Positions 12,841-22,868 of a stretch of 64,000 bases of DNA are shown piece after piece. A model generated the notes under the pieces. That model did not search any database. It saw only the letters and a program-made list of their open reading frames with translations, and was not told the DNA's origin. Each line of letters starts with the position of its first letter. Position 1 is the stretch's first letter. A program made the translations under genes and the position numbers. Source of the stretch: Tetranychus cinnabarinus (Eukaryota > Arthropoda > Arachnida > Trombidiformes > Tetranychidae); contig WHVY01000005.1 in NCBI GenBank assembly GCA_022266195.1, positions 5,518,001 through 5,582,000 of the forward strand, in the 5' to 3' direction.

Positions 12841-15464
12841 AAATAAAAAGATAACCTCAAAAGTCTAATGTTAATAATAAAGTCAATTCTCGATTGATGT
12901 AACATTAAATTTATTGCCATAATTTTAGCATAAAGTAAAAAAAACAAGAGACAGCAATATATGGCTGTCATTGAGCTTCATTAATCTTTGTTAAAACAAC
13001 ATTATGCTGGTTAAACTTGAATCCACACTCCAAGATTGAATACAGTTGAAACTTTTTCTGCTAAGACAAGAAAAATTAGGAAAAAATTCCTTTCATAGCT
13101 GGCGCTTTAGATTCCTTCAGTTCCTTGTATTTTTTGCTCTTTGAACAATTTCCTTGCCATTATCATAATTATCAAGAATAAATTGATATCAAATTATAAT
13201 TTTCTAGATATTGATTGCTTTTCAACAAAAAGCAGGGCTTCTTCAGGGCTAAACACTTGATTAAACTCGCTTAGTTTACTACTTTTTGTTTCTGGTTACA
13301 AGGAAAATCATCCATTGTAACTCATTTGCAACAATTGAAACAATCGTTTAACCCTGCACATGTTAAACTCTAATCTTCAACCTGTCGGCTTGAATCGCCA
13401 AAAAAATGATTAAATTTAAACGTCACCTTCTTTTTTTTATGAACATTCATTTAACGTCTATTCAATAATGATGATTAATGGTAACCCAAAAGAAATGTTC
13501 AATAGATGGCGCTAGAAAGAAAAAACCTGATATTAAGGGAGTGAATCTTTTGGTGAATGCGATTGAGTTGATTACGTGTTCATTTTTCTTTACACTTCAG
13601 GTCGGTCTGGCTCAACATTTTTCACTTAACCTTTTTTTCCTCATTTTTAAATTGTTCCTGCTCTTGTAGACGTTTATTCAACATCTAATTGTTAATCAGT
13701 TTTTATCCTCTTCTAACATTTTATTTAATTTGTCTCTTCACTTTACTTTATTCTTTCCCTTATGTAAGATGTAAGGTTTACACATTTCACAAACACACAG
13801 TCATGTACAGCCATAGATACATACCATGTATATTTAACCGTACGTGTTACTCTTTTTGACTAATCCACACACTCAACTTTACTGAAGGTAAGACAATCTT
13901 ATCTCATTTTTTTTCAAAGACACACCCGATTCTGTGTTTTTTCCTTCACATCCGATTTTCCATTTTTTGCTCATCTTTACACAGCATCCTAATTTTCAAT
14001 CATTTTTTTACGTCTCAATATTTTATTTGTTTTTATTTTTTTTCTTCCTCATCATTGATATCTACCAAAGGATCAATCTCCTTTTTTTCATTTCCAGTGT
14101 GTACCAGGGACAAACAAAACTGGTTTTCACAATGGTTTGACAGAAAACATTTGATTATTCTGAGATCATTGTGAAAGCTGTTTCTGTAGTCTCGTCCCCA
14201 TCATCATCGTCGTGAAAAAAAGTAGATTCTCAAGTTTATTTTAGGCCTCAACGTTATGTACATAATGATATACAGCCTTAGGCCTTTAAACTGAGGTTTG
14301 TTTCTCTTAATTTTTTTTTCACTTTCTATCTTCTCTTTCTTTCTTGCTATCTCTTCTTTTTTTACTCTTCCTATCATCCTCTTCCCTATCCTTTTCTTTC
14401 TCTTTCTCTTTCACTCACTTACCCACTCACTCAATCTCTTAATATTTACATGCTCTCTATGTCTGTCTGTCTCTTTTCCTTCTCATTTTTCCTCTTCCTA
14501 ACCATTAACACTTTTATTTAATCAATGAAATTTGCTTTTTATTGTATTAGGAACAACTTTTTTGGATCTACATCCTCTTATAGCTTTTGAACGTGAAAAT
14601 TTCATCTCGTTGAATAACGAATGGACGATTTCTTTTGGAGGATTTCAGTGAATCGATTCTAGTCACTATTCTGGTTGTCACACTTATCCCAATTAAACGA
14701 GAACTGTATCATTTGTACTTCTAGACAGAGGAATTTGTAAAAATCATTGAGAATTATTAGTATTTCCGGCCAACAGCAGAGACTAATAAATTATTAACAA
14801 GATTAAATGTCATTGTTAATATTTTAACACAAAAAGAAAACTTTAATTGATGTTGATAAGTTTCCCTGGCAATATTTATTATTTTTACATTAGATATTTC
14901 AGCTCGCATCGAGGAACCAGTGGAAGATAATGATGATTAGTTCCCATTATGGTAGAAATACAATTACAATTAATTTTATCCAATTTAACGAAATCTCTGA
15001 TATTTTCCTTCACAAACAGCTAAGAACAGCATTCAAATATCATAAGTTAACAGGAAACAGCAGGGAAAGGCAAAGATAAATCGGTCGGCTCTTTGACTTC
15101 TTTGTTTCTTTACTAGTTCTAAACAATTTTGGTTTTATCAAAGCTCATTGATCTTCTTTATCCTAGATGAAGATTGATTAATCAATTCCCATTTTTGTTC
15201 CTTGTATTATAATGTAATAATTAATAAGTCATGCAACTGATTAATCTTTGAGTTTAATTGCTCGTTATCTTTCACCATGTTAATTCAATCATCCTTCCTC
15301 ATGATGAAAGACATTTTTTGTGATACATATGGGCTGCTGAAAGTTTCGTTTTGACTGGTTAATTCATTAAAATGACATCTAAATCTTATCAATGGTTTTA
15401 ATCGGTTATATGGATATCATGAAGGTGACTGTTTATTCCATGAGAAGATTCAAAAGTGTAGCGA
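12841..15464. other. Intergenic region between SoxE and endosulfine, with a pyrimidine-rich tract
   Basis: The first part is probably SoxE 3' UTR. From about 13900 to 14520 the plus strand is strongly C/T-rich; open frames there are Phe/Leu/Ser-rich artefacts of that composition. A CTCF-core-like motif lies at 13504. No gene is supported. Confidence 0.55.
13504..13512 (+). promoter_or_regulatory. CTCF-core-like motif AGATGGCGC
   Basis: AATAGATGGCGCTAG between SoxE and endosulfine. Sequence match only. Confidence 0.35.
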
Positions 15465-16060
15465 TTAATTCAAGTCATGATCATGGAGAAGTTCAGTTGC
15501 TAATTTGCTTTGTGAATGTATCGACGTTTTCCTTGTAGCCAAACAATCAGGGGTAGGAATTGTATCACCAGTTAATGGAGGTGAAACGGTAAAGTTAACA
15601 GGTTCTTGGGAAAGTGATGAAGGTTGTCTTGATTTGTTATTTTTAATAGCTGCCTTTGCCATGTTATAATCTCCCGAGTCAAAATATTTAGTCTGAAAGG
15701 AAAACCAGAGAAATAATCAGATGTAAGAAAAGCGTAATTTAGAAAGATAAAAGCAAATGCTGATAGCTTATAAGGTAGGGTTAAGCTTAAAGAGCACAAT
15801 ACTTACTCCTTTTTGGAGCCTTTTTTGCAGAAACTGAGGACCCGGTCTCTGGACTGATGGGTATTTGGCTTTTAATTTGGCTTCTTCCTCTCTTTCTGTC
15901 TTGACCGGGTCATTCTAATAAATAAATAAAGAGATGGAAACAGTTACAGAGACAATTGAAACCATAAACATGAATAACAGTCTAAAATGAAATAAAGAAA
16001 AATACTTACATTTGACAATGGTCCAGAGTATTTGACATTTGAACTCAAATCTTCATCCAT
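15465..16060 (-). CDS. endos: Alpha-endosulfine / ARPP-19, PP2A-B55 inhibitor
   Basis: Three exons on the minus strand (16060-16010, 15914-15807, 15692-15465) join in frame to 128 aa, with GTAAGT donors throughout. The core is the endosulfine family motif KYFDSGDYNMAK in exon 3, preceded in exon 2 by AKYPSVQRPGPQFLQKRLQK. The Ser in FDSGDY is the site that Greatwall/MASTL kinase phosphorylates. The phosphoprotein then inhibits PP2A-B55 and lets cells stay in mitosis or finish meiosis. The C-terminal part has TGDTIPTPDCLATRK, matching the conserved family segment around GDxIPTP. The length is normal for the family (about 110-130 aa). The first exon is short, and ATG at 16060 is the only good start. 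The neighbouring furry piece is unrelated in function. Confidence 0.93.
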
Positions 16061-16813
16061 GACTATGTGATGATAAATCAAGCTAGAGGTATGTTAAAAT
16101 TGATTAAAGTCGTTAATTAGTAAACAGTGGTGACAAAAACAAAATCCCAATGATAAATCACTGAAGAGACAGAATAAAAAATTAAAGAGAAAGAGTAAAC
16201 AGAAAGGATAGTCGCTTATTTTTGGAGATGATTTTTTTGTTGAAATAGCCAGAAACGGCGGTTATTTTAACATTTAAATTGCTAAATAATGCAACTATTT
16301 ACAAAGAAAAAACATTATTATTCAATTTTTTTCTCTTTTAATTAGAAAAATGGTTATTTGAAGATTTTTTTCAACGAAACAGTATCTAATTATGATTAAA
16401 ATTAAAACAAAACTGGTAAAGTTAAGATCAGGTTACTGTGTCTGTAATCCATCTTGACTTCATTTATTTTATTTAGTCAATAATGGAGAGAAGAGAGGGC
16501 AGCACTTTAAGCACAATTCAGATGCCAATTGCATTGCAATCAACTTGCAATTATTGCAAGTTGATTGTGATTGACGCAAATGATAAAAGCTTTAATAATC
16601 GTACATTTCCATCACCGAGACACTAATTAACGAAAGCTTCAACTCTCAGTTAATAACATGTTTCACTCTGGTCGTGATTTATTTTTCCTATCAAGTTTAA
16701 TCTTTAGGTTGAGGCATCAAGATCTTGCTAACAAATGGCATCTTTATTGTGAAATATAATATAATTTGCTTGTTCTTGGGTTTAGATTTATTGATAATCA
16801 ATTATTTGCATAA
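16061..16813. other. Spacer between endosulfine and the furry fragment
   Basis: No coding signal. It contains a perfect 14-bp inverted repeat, listed separately. The part next to 16060 is probably the endosulfine promoter and 5' UTR. Confidence 0.5.
16537..16567. repeat. Short perfect inverted repeat (hairpin)
   Basis: CAATCAACTTGCAA and its exact reverse complement are separated by TTA: a 14-bp stem with a 3-nt loop in non-coding DNA. It is too short for a microRNA precursor. It could be a MITE remnant or a palindromic binding site. Confidence 0.7.
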
Positions 16814-18245
16814 TCAGTAGTATATCATGAAAGAACATTGAATTTTCCACACGTTAACATAAAATTTAATAATCGAAGTCAACAAGCTTCGAGTTTCTTT
16901 TAACAAATTAGCAGCCAAACGTCGGGTTGGTTGACGACAACTTACAAGCATAACCAAACCAATAGCTTCCAATCGATGAATAATAAGTATAGTGTGTTGT
17001 CCTTTACATGTAAGAAGTTCTGCTTCATCAGGAGACTTACTGGCTCCACTAGCTTGAATAGAAGTCTTCCAACTGGCAAGAAGCTGGAGTAGCATTCGAA
17101 GAGCATTATCCAACAGTTGAGGAAAAGTGTCATTGATTTCAGATAAAATAAAGTTGATGAAACCTTCAACAACATCATCTCTCCATTCAGGAAAATTGTT
17201 TATGATATGCTGCAAAGCTTGCCATGCCAAGACTCGCAGTTCCTCATCCATGTGAACAGTTAATCGTGAAAGTAGATCAATTAAATCGGCACGGGACATA
17301 CCATCGGGAATTAGACGTGGTATTGCTGCAATACAAGCTCGAAAGAGATCAATTTTAGGTTTCCTTTCACCAGTTATCATGTCATCAGGCTCTTTGTTTA
17401 TGTTTTGGACTGTGGTAAGCATTAGCGGTTTACCAAATTGTAGATCTAAAGCTTTGAGAATATCGTTAAGAGATTTTAGTACATGAGGATAGTAATCGTT
17501 GACACCAATATTTTTGGCCATTCTTTCAGTCAACATTTTGTTTAAATAAGTTCTTTTCACTCGGAGGGTGTTTCCTGAAGGCATTACTCCAGGTGTTCGA
17601 GGCATTGGCGGTTCACCTTCTTTCTGTTGTAGACTATCGGCAACCACAATGAATGCTCTCAAACCAATTGTCATTCGCTCAGGAGCAAAAATCACTTTTA
17701 TTGGACGGTCAACTGAAAGTAAATCATAAACAATTCCTTTCATGGCAAAATCCAATTTTTCTTGAGCAATAAACTGAATTATTTTGACAAAAAAGCTTAA
17801 ATTAACATCTCTGGGCACAACAGCTTTGGATCCTTTCGGAAATAATGAATAAACAATACTTTGTAACTTGGATTGGGTAGCAGTATTTGATTCACACTTG
17901 ATACGAATCATGTAAACCCATAGTAAACGATGAAGCGATTCCATTGCTAATTTGGACATTTTACTATCGCGATTTTTAAGATGAGAAAGGCACATGGAAA
18001 GAAAACAGTGCCAATTTTTAAGGAAAAACTGTTTCTGAGAAACGCATAGTAAACATGTTACCAGAGGAAAAAGGGCATAAGTGTGTTTCTTTTTAACACA
18101 CAAATCCAGAGTTAACGGGTAAAGCATCTCAACGAAATTTTTAAGACAAGGAACATTGACTTCATTTTTGACCGTAGCAGCAACTGGTGAAAGTATATCA
18201 ACAAACAATTCAGCTAAATTGTGCTTGATATCTTTCGTTTTCTGT
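16814..18245 (-). pseudogene. fry: Truncated fragment of furry (fry), N-terminal HEAT/ARM-like region
   Basis: One open frame of about 475 codons matches the Furry family without interruption. Landmarks are VKNEVNVPCLKNFVEMLYPL, LLCVSQKQFF, GEPPMPRTPGVMPSGNTLRV and NKEPDDMITGERKPKIDLFR followed by AAIPRLIPDGMSRADLIDLL. Furry is a cortical scaffold of roughly 3000 residues that works with NDR/Trc kinases in cell shape and dendrite control. Only an internal N-terminal stretch is present. Upstream, the homology stops at a TAA at 18243-18245, where SDR sequence on the other strand begins. Downstream it fades after LLKETRSLLTS, at about 16870, and the frame stops at 16814. No other furry exon lies in the window. 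It is most likely a duplicated fragment; a complete gene is expected elsewhere. The intact frame means that recent origin or expression cannot be excluded. Confidence 0.8.
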
Positions 18246-18256
18246 TTCTTTTACAG

Positions 18257-18577
18257 TTGCAAGCATATTGGTCTTATTGTATGTCAAAAGCTTCCCTGGA
18301 TATGTTTACAAAGAGTATGGCAGGTAAACTGGCTTTTCATGTTCGAGTAAACTCGGTTAATCCAGGATTAACTCGATAAAACTTCTTTTCGTCTCATCCT
18401 GACCCAGACGCTTTGTTGTCAGCTTTAGCTCAAGAACAACCTTTAAAAAGAATTGCTGAAACAATAGATATTGCCAATGTGATTACTTGTCTCGCATCCG
18501 ATGCTGCAAAAAACATGACTGGTTCAATTGTTGTTTCAGACACTGGCGAATTGATTGCTGATCAACTTGCAAAATAA
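18257..18577 (+). pseudogene. SDR exon 2 fragment, with an in-frame stop
   Basis: A full-length 321-nt SDR exon 2 of the WSYCMSK type, preceded by its own acceptor (TTTTACAG) but with no exon 1. It keeps the YCMSK active-site block and the NMTGSIVVSDTG end. A TAA after NPGLTR replaces the residue that is Thr or Asn in intact copies. The fragment lies directly against the furry piece on the opposite strand, so one rearrangement may have produced both ends. Confidence 0.85.
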
Positions 18578-18717
18578 ATTTTCTCATGCAATCAATGAAG
18601 TCAAAACTGGTAATAACCCATACAAAGTGTTCTCGCGAAAATGCAATGCAATCTCACTTCATAAAAATCAACAAAATTGACCCCATGAGTTTTACATTTG
18701 CAATCCTTTAATTTCAG

Positions 18718-18924
18718 AATCCATCTCATTGGGTTTATTTTGTGTCCAAAGCTGATTTTGATATGTTCACCAAGTCAATGGCTGGTAAATTGGCTCATAT
18801 TATTAGAGTAAACTCAGTTGATCCTGGTGCCGTTCACACTCATCCTATTGACTCTTCAATGTTGGAAAAATTTATATCCATGAAACCCTTTAAACAAATC
18901 CCACAGAAACGTTTTATTTTTTGA
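18718..18924 (+). pseudogene. SDR exon 2 fragment, truncated
   Basis: Begins after a TTTCAG acceptor with NPSHWVYFVSKADFDMF (WVYGxSK sub-family, Gly replaced by Phe) and runs to MKPFKQI. It then breaks into unrelated sequence and stops at 18924. There is no exon 1 and no C-terminal third. Confidence 0.85.
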
Positions 18925-19170
18925 TAAAAGTTTTGTTCTAATTTTATTCCACTTTGGATACAATCAAGTTCTTTCATGTGATCGTCATGTGTTTTGAGCA
19001 AAAAAAACATTGATAGTGATCGTCAAACTTCAAAATAATTTTGGACGCGTCGAGTTGCTTATATAATAGCATACTAATTATTGTCTGTTGCTTTCGTCGT
19101 GTTTATTAATCTTCATTTACAAACATTGCATATTACTAGCTTACAATACAAGAAGCTTATTATACTATGG

Positions 19171-19311
19171 TGGTAAACAAGCATCCTTGACCGAATCATT
19201 ATGGTCAAGGCTAAAAGCTATGTGTAATCCGTCATCCATAATTACCGTAATTTGAGAACGAAAAGTTTAATGAAACAATGACAAACCTCGGTCAAGAGTG
19301 CTTGTAAACCA
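19171..19311. mobile_element. Candidate MITE with imperfect 24-bp terminal inverted repeats
   Basis: TGGTAAACAAGCATCCTTGA at 19171 pairs with the reverse complement of 19288-19311 (20 of 24 positions, from my own alignment). It lies directly beside the clearer MITE at 19320. No target-site duplication is certain. Confidence 0.45.
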
Positions 19312-19319
19312 ACAATGTA

Positions 19320-19464
19320 CAGGGTGTAACTGAAGTTCGTGCAGGAGGCAAAAAAATATTTCCCCCTGCGTAGAAACCAATTTCAATTTTCTTTGATTTC
19401 TCGATTGAGAAACTGATTTTCTCTCTTAAGCCCTCCTACCTACACGAACTTTAGTTACACCCTG
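19320..19464. mobile_element. MITE, Tc1/mariner-like, 145 bp
   Basis: The ends are CAGGGTGTAACTGAAGTTCG and its near-exact inverted copy GAACTTTAGTTACACCCTG, flanked on both sides by TA (19318-19319 and 19465-19466). A TA target duplication is the hallmark of the Tc1/mariner superfamily. There is no internal ORF, so it is non-autonomous. Confidence 0.8.
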
Positions 19465-19500
19465 TATAGTAAGCTAATCTTACGCTACTTAATAGAAAAG

Positions 19501-19509
19501 AGATGGCGC
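19501..19509 (+). promoter_or_regulatory. CTCF-core-like motif AGATGGCGC
   Basis: AGAGATGGCGCTGAG shortly after the 145-bp MITE. Sequence match only. Confidence 0.3.
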
Positions 19510-19740
19510 TGAGTTCATAATAAAACTCATGCGTCAAAATGAAGTCTCTATTTTGCAATCCTTACTTTTCATAATTTTACCTTCCAATGACTCCCCCCTG
19601 AAGGGAAAAGGGTAAAAAGGCTAAAGGGGAATCACTAGACTTTACTAATTGTTTAAACTGTAAAATTTAATTATTTCCTCCTGTAGTTCACCTAGATGTC
19701 AGCACTCCAAAAAAACAAAAAACTCGGGGAAATACTGTAT

Positions 19741-20148
19741 TTTGAATTGAAATTGTTACAGTTGTTAATTTTATAGTCTTAATATCTATTTATTTTTTTT
19801 AATCTTTGTAAGTGAGTAAAATTTTAAATATTTCAATTTTCGTCATTCAAACATTTCAACCGCCTTAAAAAGAAACATTGAATTATTGTAATATAGCTAA
19901 ATGGACAATTTACAGGAGTAAAGGTGAGTTCATTATATTTTCATTTTGAATTGAAATTGTTACAGTTGTTACTTTTATAGTCTTAATATCTATTTATTTT
20001 TTTTAATCTTTGTAAGTGAGTCAAATTTTAAATGTTTTAATTTTCGTCATTAAAACATTTCAACCGCCTGAAAAAGAAACATTGAATTATTGTAACATAG
20101 CTAAATGGATAATTTACAGGAGTAAAGGTGAGTTCATTATATTTTCAT
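19741..20148. repeat. Tandem duplication, two copies of a 204-bp unit
   Basis: 19741-19944 and 19945-20148 are near-identical direct copies beginning TTTGAATTGAAATTGTTACA. Each ends with TTTACAGGAGTAAAGGTGAG, which reads as a splice acceptor, eight bases and a splice donor. The array lies at the left edge of the virus-like cassette. Confidence 0.85.
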
Positions 20149-20190
20149 TTTCATTTTTTTCTTTACTTTTTTTATTTAGCTAGCTGCGAG

Positions 20191-20383
20191 ATGGAAGAAG
20201 AGTATTATAATTTCGCTGCAAGTGAGTTTATTCTAATTGGCACATTTATATATTATAATTCACAGGACATTTTATTTAGCTTCTTTCAAAGTGAGATTTT
20301 TGGGCGAATATAATGACATTGTCATTATATTCGCCCAAAAAATAAATAAATACTTATACAAACCACAACAAGTATTCGAACAG
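20191..20383 (+). other. Possible spliced small ORF at the left of the virus-like cassette
   Basis: ATG at 20191 opens MEEEYYNFAA and is followed by a GTGAGT donor. A 44-nt intron could end at TTCACAG (20266), and the frame then continues through TFYLASFKVRFLGEYND to a GTAAGT donor at 20384. I found no acceptor downstream that keeps a good frame, so the gene is incomplete, broken or illusory. The 45-bp palindrome lies inside the second exon. Confidence 0.25.
20297..20341. repeat. 45-bp perfect palindrome
   Basis: Two 22-nt arms are exact reverse complements around a single T at 20319. The core is GGGCGAATATAATGACA and its mirror. It is the longest perfect hairpin I found, and it sits inside the virus-like segment. 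Confidence 0.9.
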
Positions 20384-20929
20384 GTAAGTAATAAAGCATA
20401 TGTTCGCAAACGGACTGTTGCATACCGTAGCTTGTATACAATTCACAATACTTAATCCTATTATAAAATTTACATTCCATTAAATAATAGCTTGAGATGA
20501 TCACGAAAATACTGAGTAAATATACTCTTTGCGTAATTCGCCACGCAACCCAAGGTGTGTATGAATGCCATCCAGCTGATGTACTCAGTAATAATATTAT
20601 GTATATTATTATATTCATATTATTGTCTTAACTTTATCAATTTATTACGTAAATCACTCCTTAACTTGGTATAACGTCTCGTTAGTGTCGGTCGAGAACT
20701 AATTATTTTAAGATTATTGAGACAGGGTATCATCGCCTCATTTATTTAATGTGCTGTGCAAAGAGAGAAAGAGAAGAAAATGCTAGCTCTCGTATATTTG
20801 AAAATAATCTTGTGAGAAATGATAGCGAATTTTATGCTCAGTTTCACGGTTATTTGAGGTTTATGCCAACTTATCGAGTGATTTACTAAAGTTGTAAATG
20901 AATTTAACTCAAATTTCTTCACAGTTATT

Positions 20930-21361
20930 CAGACAGTAGGAACGGTAGCTGGGATGGTTCATCTTTTCTTGATGGCGAGCGTTTTCATCTCGCAATCGAT
21001 GTTTTTTATGACAGATATTCAATTAACCGTATCGGTATAATTTATCGCCTCATACCTATAAGCGAAATACCAGAAGGATTATGTATGGGACGAATACGTC
21101 TGTCAGTATAAAAATACTAAAGCTTTCTACATAAAAATAAGAGATCTGTCCAATAATGATGAATTGAATTTGAAAATTTCGGATATTGTGCAGTCAATAA
21201 GAATAGCACGACCAACACATTGGCCTCGAGAAATAAACAAAGTTTACAAAAATTTCAATGTTAAACAATATTTACGAGCCACTTGTGATTTTCATAGGGT
21301 AAGAGATTTAAACAACAATAGAAGACAACAACTTGATCTCTATTTTAGAACTCGTGGTTAA
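20930..21361 (+). pseudogene. Unrecognised broken ORF of the virus-like cassette
   Basis: After a possible acceptor TTCTTCACAG, one frame reads GSWDGSSFLDGERFHLAIDV and carries on to about 21110. A second frame takes over from about 21050 and reads through WDEYVCQY, ARPTHWPREI and RRQQLDLYFRTRG to a stop at 21359-21361. The overlapping, complementary open stretches suggest a single gene with one frameshift. I do not recognise the family. Confidence 0.4.
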
Positions 21362-21663
21362 CTATTTGAATAGACCTTTTATCAATAACTTTTTCTGTAA
21401 ATTGTCATACCAGTTTGATCATAGTAGTAAGTGTATATTTGGTGGGTGAAAACAGTTTGCATTCTGCAAAATCAAAGTTTTTTTGTTGATACGTACAGAG
21501 AATGATTATAAACTTGTTTATCAGCATCTTGTAATATGTACAGTTCTAAACATGACAGTTCTCAACTTGTTTCAAGTGATCTTTTGAAGTTGTTTCAATA
21601 GTGTTTCAAATTGTAAGTTAAAGAAAAGCAAATAAAGAAATTTATGCGCAAATTTCTTTCCAA

Positions 21664-22412
21664 AAAGCATGAATAGTGAAATTATGGCTAACAACAATAA
21701 CATTAGCCTTCAGAGTTGATTCACGCAAGTGTGAGTACTTTGATTCGTTTGGACTGCCACCTATGTATCCTGAGATGCAGAGCTTATACAAAGAGAAAAA
21801 ACTTGTCTGTTAAACGCCAATCAGTTACAACACCCTGAGTCGAGAGGTTGTGGAGCATTTTGTGTTGCATTTGTGATTGATAGAGCAACCAATACATCGT
21901 TTAAAAGTTTTCTAGCTAAGTTTAGTAAGTTTCATAATTGTAACGATAATCTAGCCTGGAAAATCATTGATCATGGATACAAAACAAATCAAAATCAATC
22001 TGAAGTGGATTCCAAACCACAAAGACTTTACAGATTCCAAATTGAAGTACGAAGTCACTTTGGTAATATGGATTATGAATCTGCTCTATGTTTTACTGTC
22101 TGTGGTCATCAATGCTACTTTGCTCCTGCGAAATTCGAAAGAAATGGTCAAATTTCGAAGTATCAGAAGGATGCGCTTCCTGAAGATGTAGGAGGATTCA
22201 TCAAGCAGTTTTATAAACAACTTCCTGAACGGGACCCAGTCATTGTAAATGATCTTGTCTTGGTATACATACTTGATTGTATTGGTATACCGTGTACGTT
22301 GCAGGAGAATAAAAAGTCTAAAAGAGGCTTCTTTGCTGTTCTTAGAAGCAAAATTCGTATAAGTTTACTTTTTCCTTTCTTTTTCTGCTTCACAATTTCT
22401 GAACACTATTAA
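21664..22412 (+). pseudogene. Adenain-like cysteine protease relic (Maverick/Polinton/adintovirus PRO type), frameshifted
   Basis: Two adjoining frames carry landmarks of the adenovirus-type cysteine protease in the right order. In the first, VDSRKCEYFDSFGLPP (about 21712-21762) holds the acidic catalytic position; this frame stops at TAA 21811. In the second, NQLQHPESRGCGAFC (about 21819-21863) has the conserved Gln and the CGxFC nucleophile block, followed by SFKSFLAKF. The shift is about one base near 21800. The catalytic His-Trp block expected before VDSRKC is not recognisable, so the enzyme is dead on two counts. The second frame then runs on for about 150 codons to 22412 with a segment I cannot place (CFTVCGHQCYFAPAKF). 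Such proteases mature capsids in adenoviruses, Mavericks/Polintons and adintoviruses, so this marks an old viral or Polinton-like integration. Confidence 0.65.
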
Positions 22413-22574
22413 TGCTAGATGATGTAATCATTACTGAATATTTCTTAAGAATAATAAAAATACAAACAACCAATCAAAATCATCTAATCGTTATTATCAA
22501 ATCTATATCTCGTATAAATAGTTTGCTATTTCGCTTTTTCATTCATTTCAATCTTTAGTGTCAAGTTGACTGTC

Positions 22575-22868
22575 ATGGATAGAATAGCTCTTGCAATAGA
22601 GTTAGTTAACGTTTCTGTGAACTGTGAGAATAAAAAGCTATCAAAGCAAGTTGCTGAGTTGATGAGAGAAGTCCAGCGACTGAGACGTCAAAATCGAAGG
22701 ATTTTGAGAAGAAACAAGAACTCAAGAAGTAGAACAACTTTGTGATCTCGTCGAAGTTTGCGAATATCATCTTGAATCGTTAAAATCTGTCCATCAGGAA
22801 TCTATTGAGCAAAAATCATACATTAAATATCTAGAGTGCCAACTCAAGAAGTTGATTGGATTCAAATA
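22575..22868 (+). pseudogene. Coiled-coil, basic ORF of the virus-like cassette (one probable frameshift)
   Basis: ATG at 22575 gives a 56-aa ORF with a leucine-rich heptad stretch and a basic run (EVQRLRRQNRRILRRNKN), stopping at 22745. The frame one base over continues as another coiled-coil stretch (EVEQLCDLVEVCEYHLESL, then YIKYLECQLKKL) to TAA 22867-22869. The two halves look like one protein of about 100 residues broken by a single-base shift near 22710. The final TAA overlaps the ATG of the next ORF (TAATG), a compact arrangement typical of viruses. Function unknown; bZIP-like oligomerisation is a guess. Confidence 0.4.

Noticed and set aside
13934..14501. Two plus-strand ORFs rich in Phe, Leu and Ser
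   Set aside because: Direct product of a pyrimidine-rich tract; no conserved pattern.
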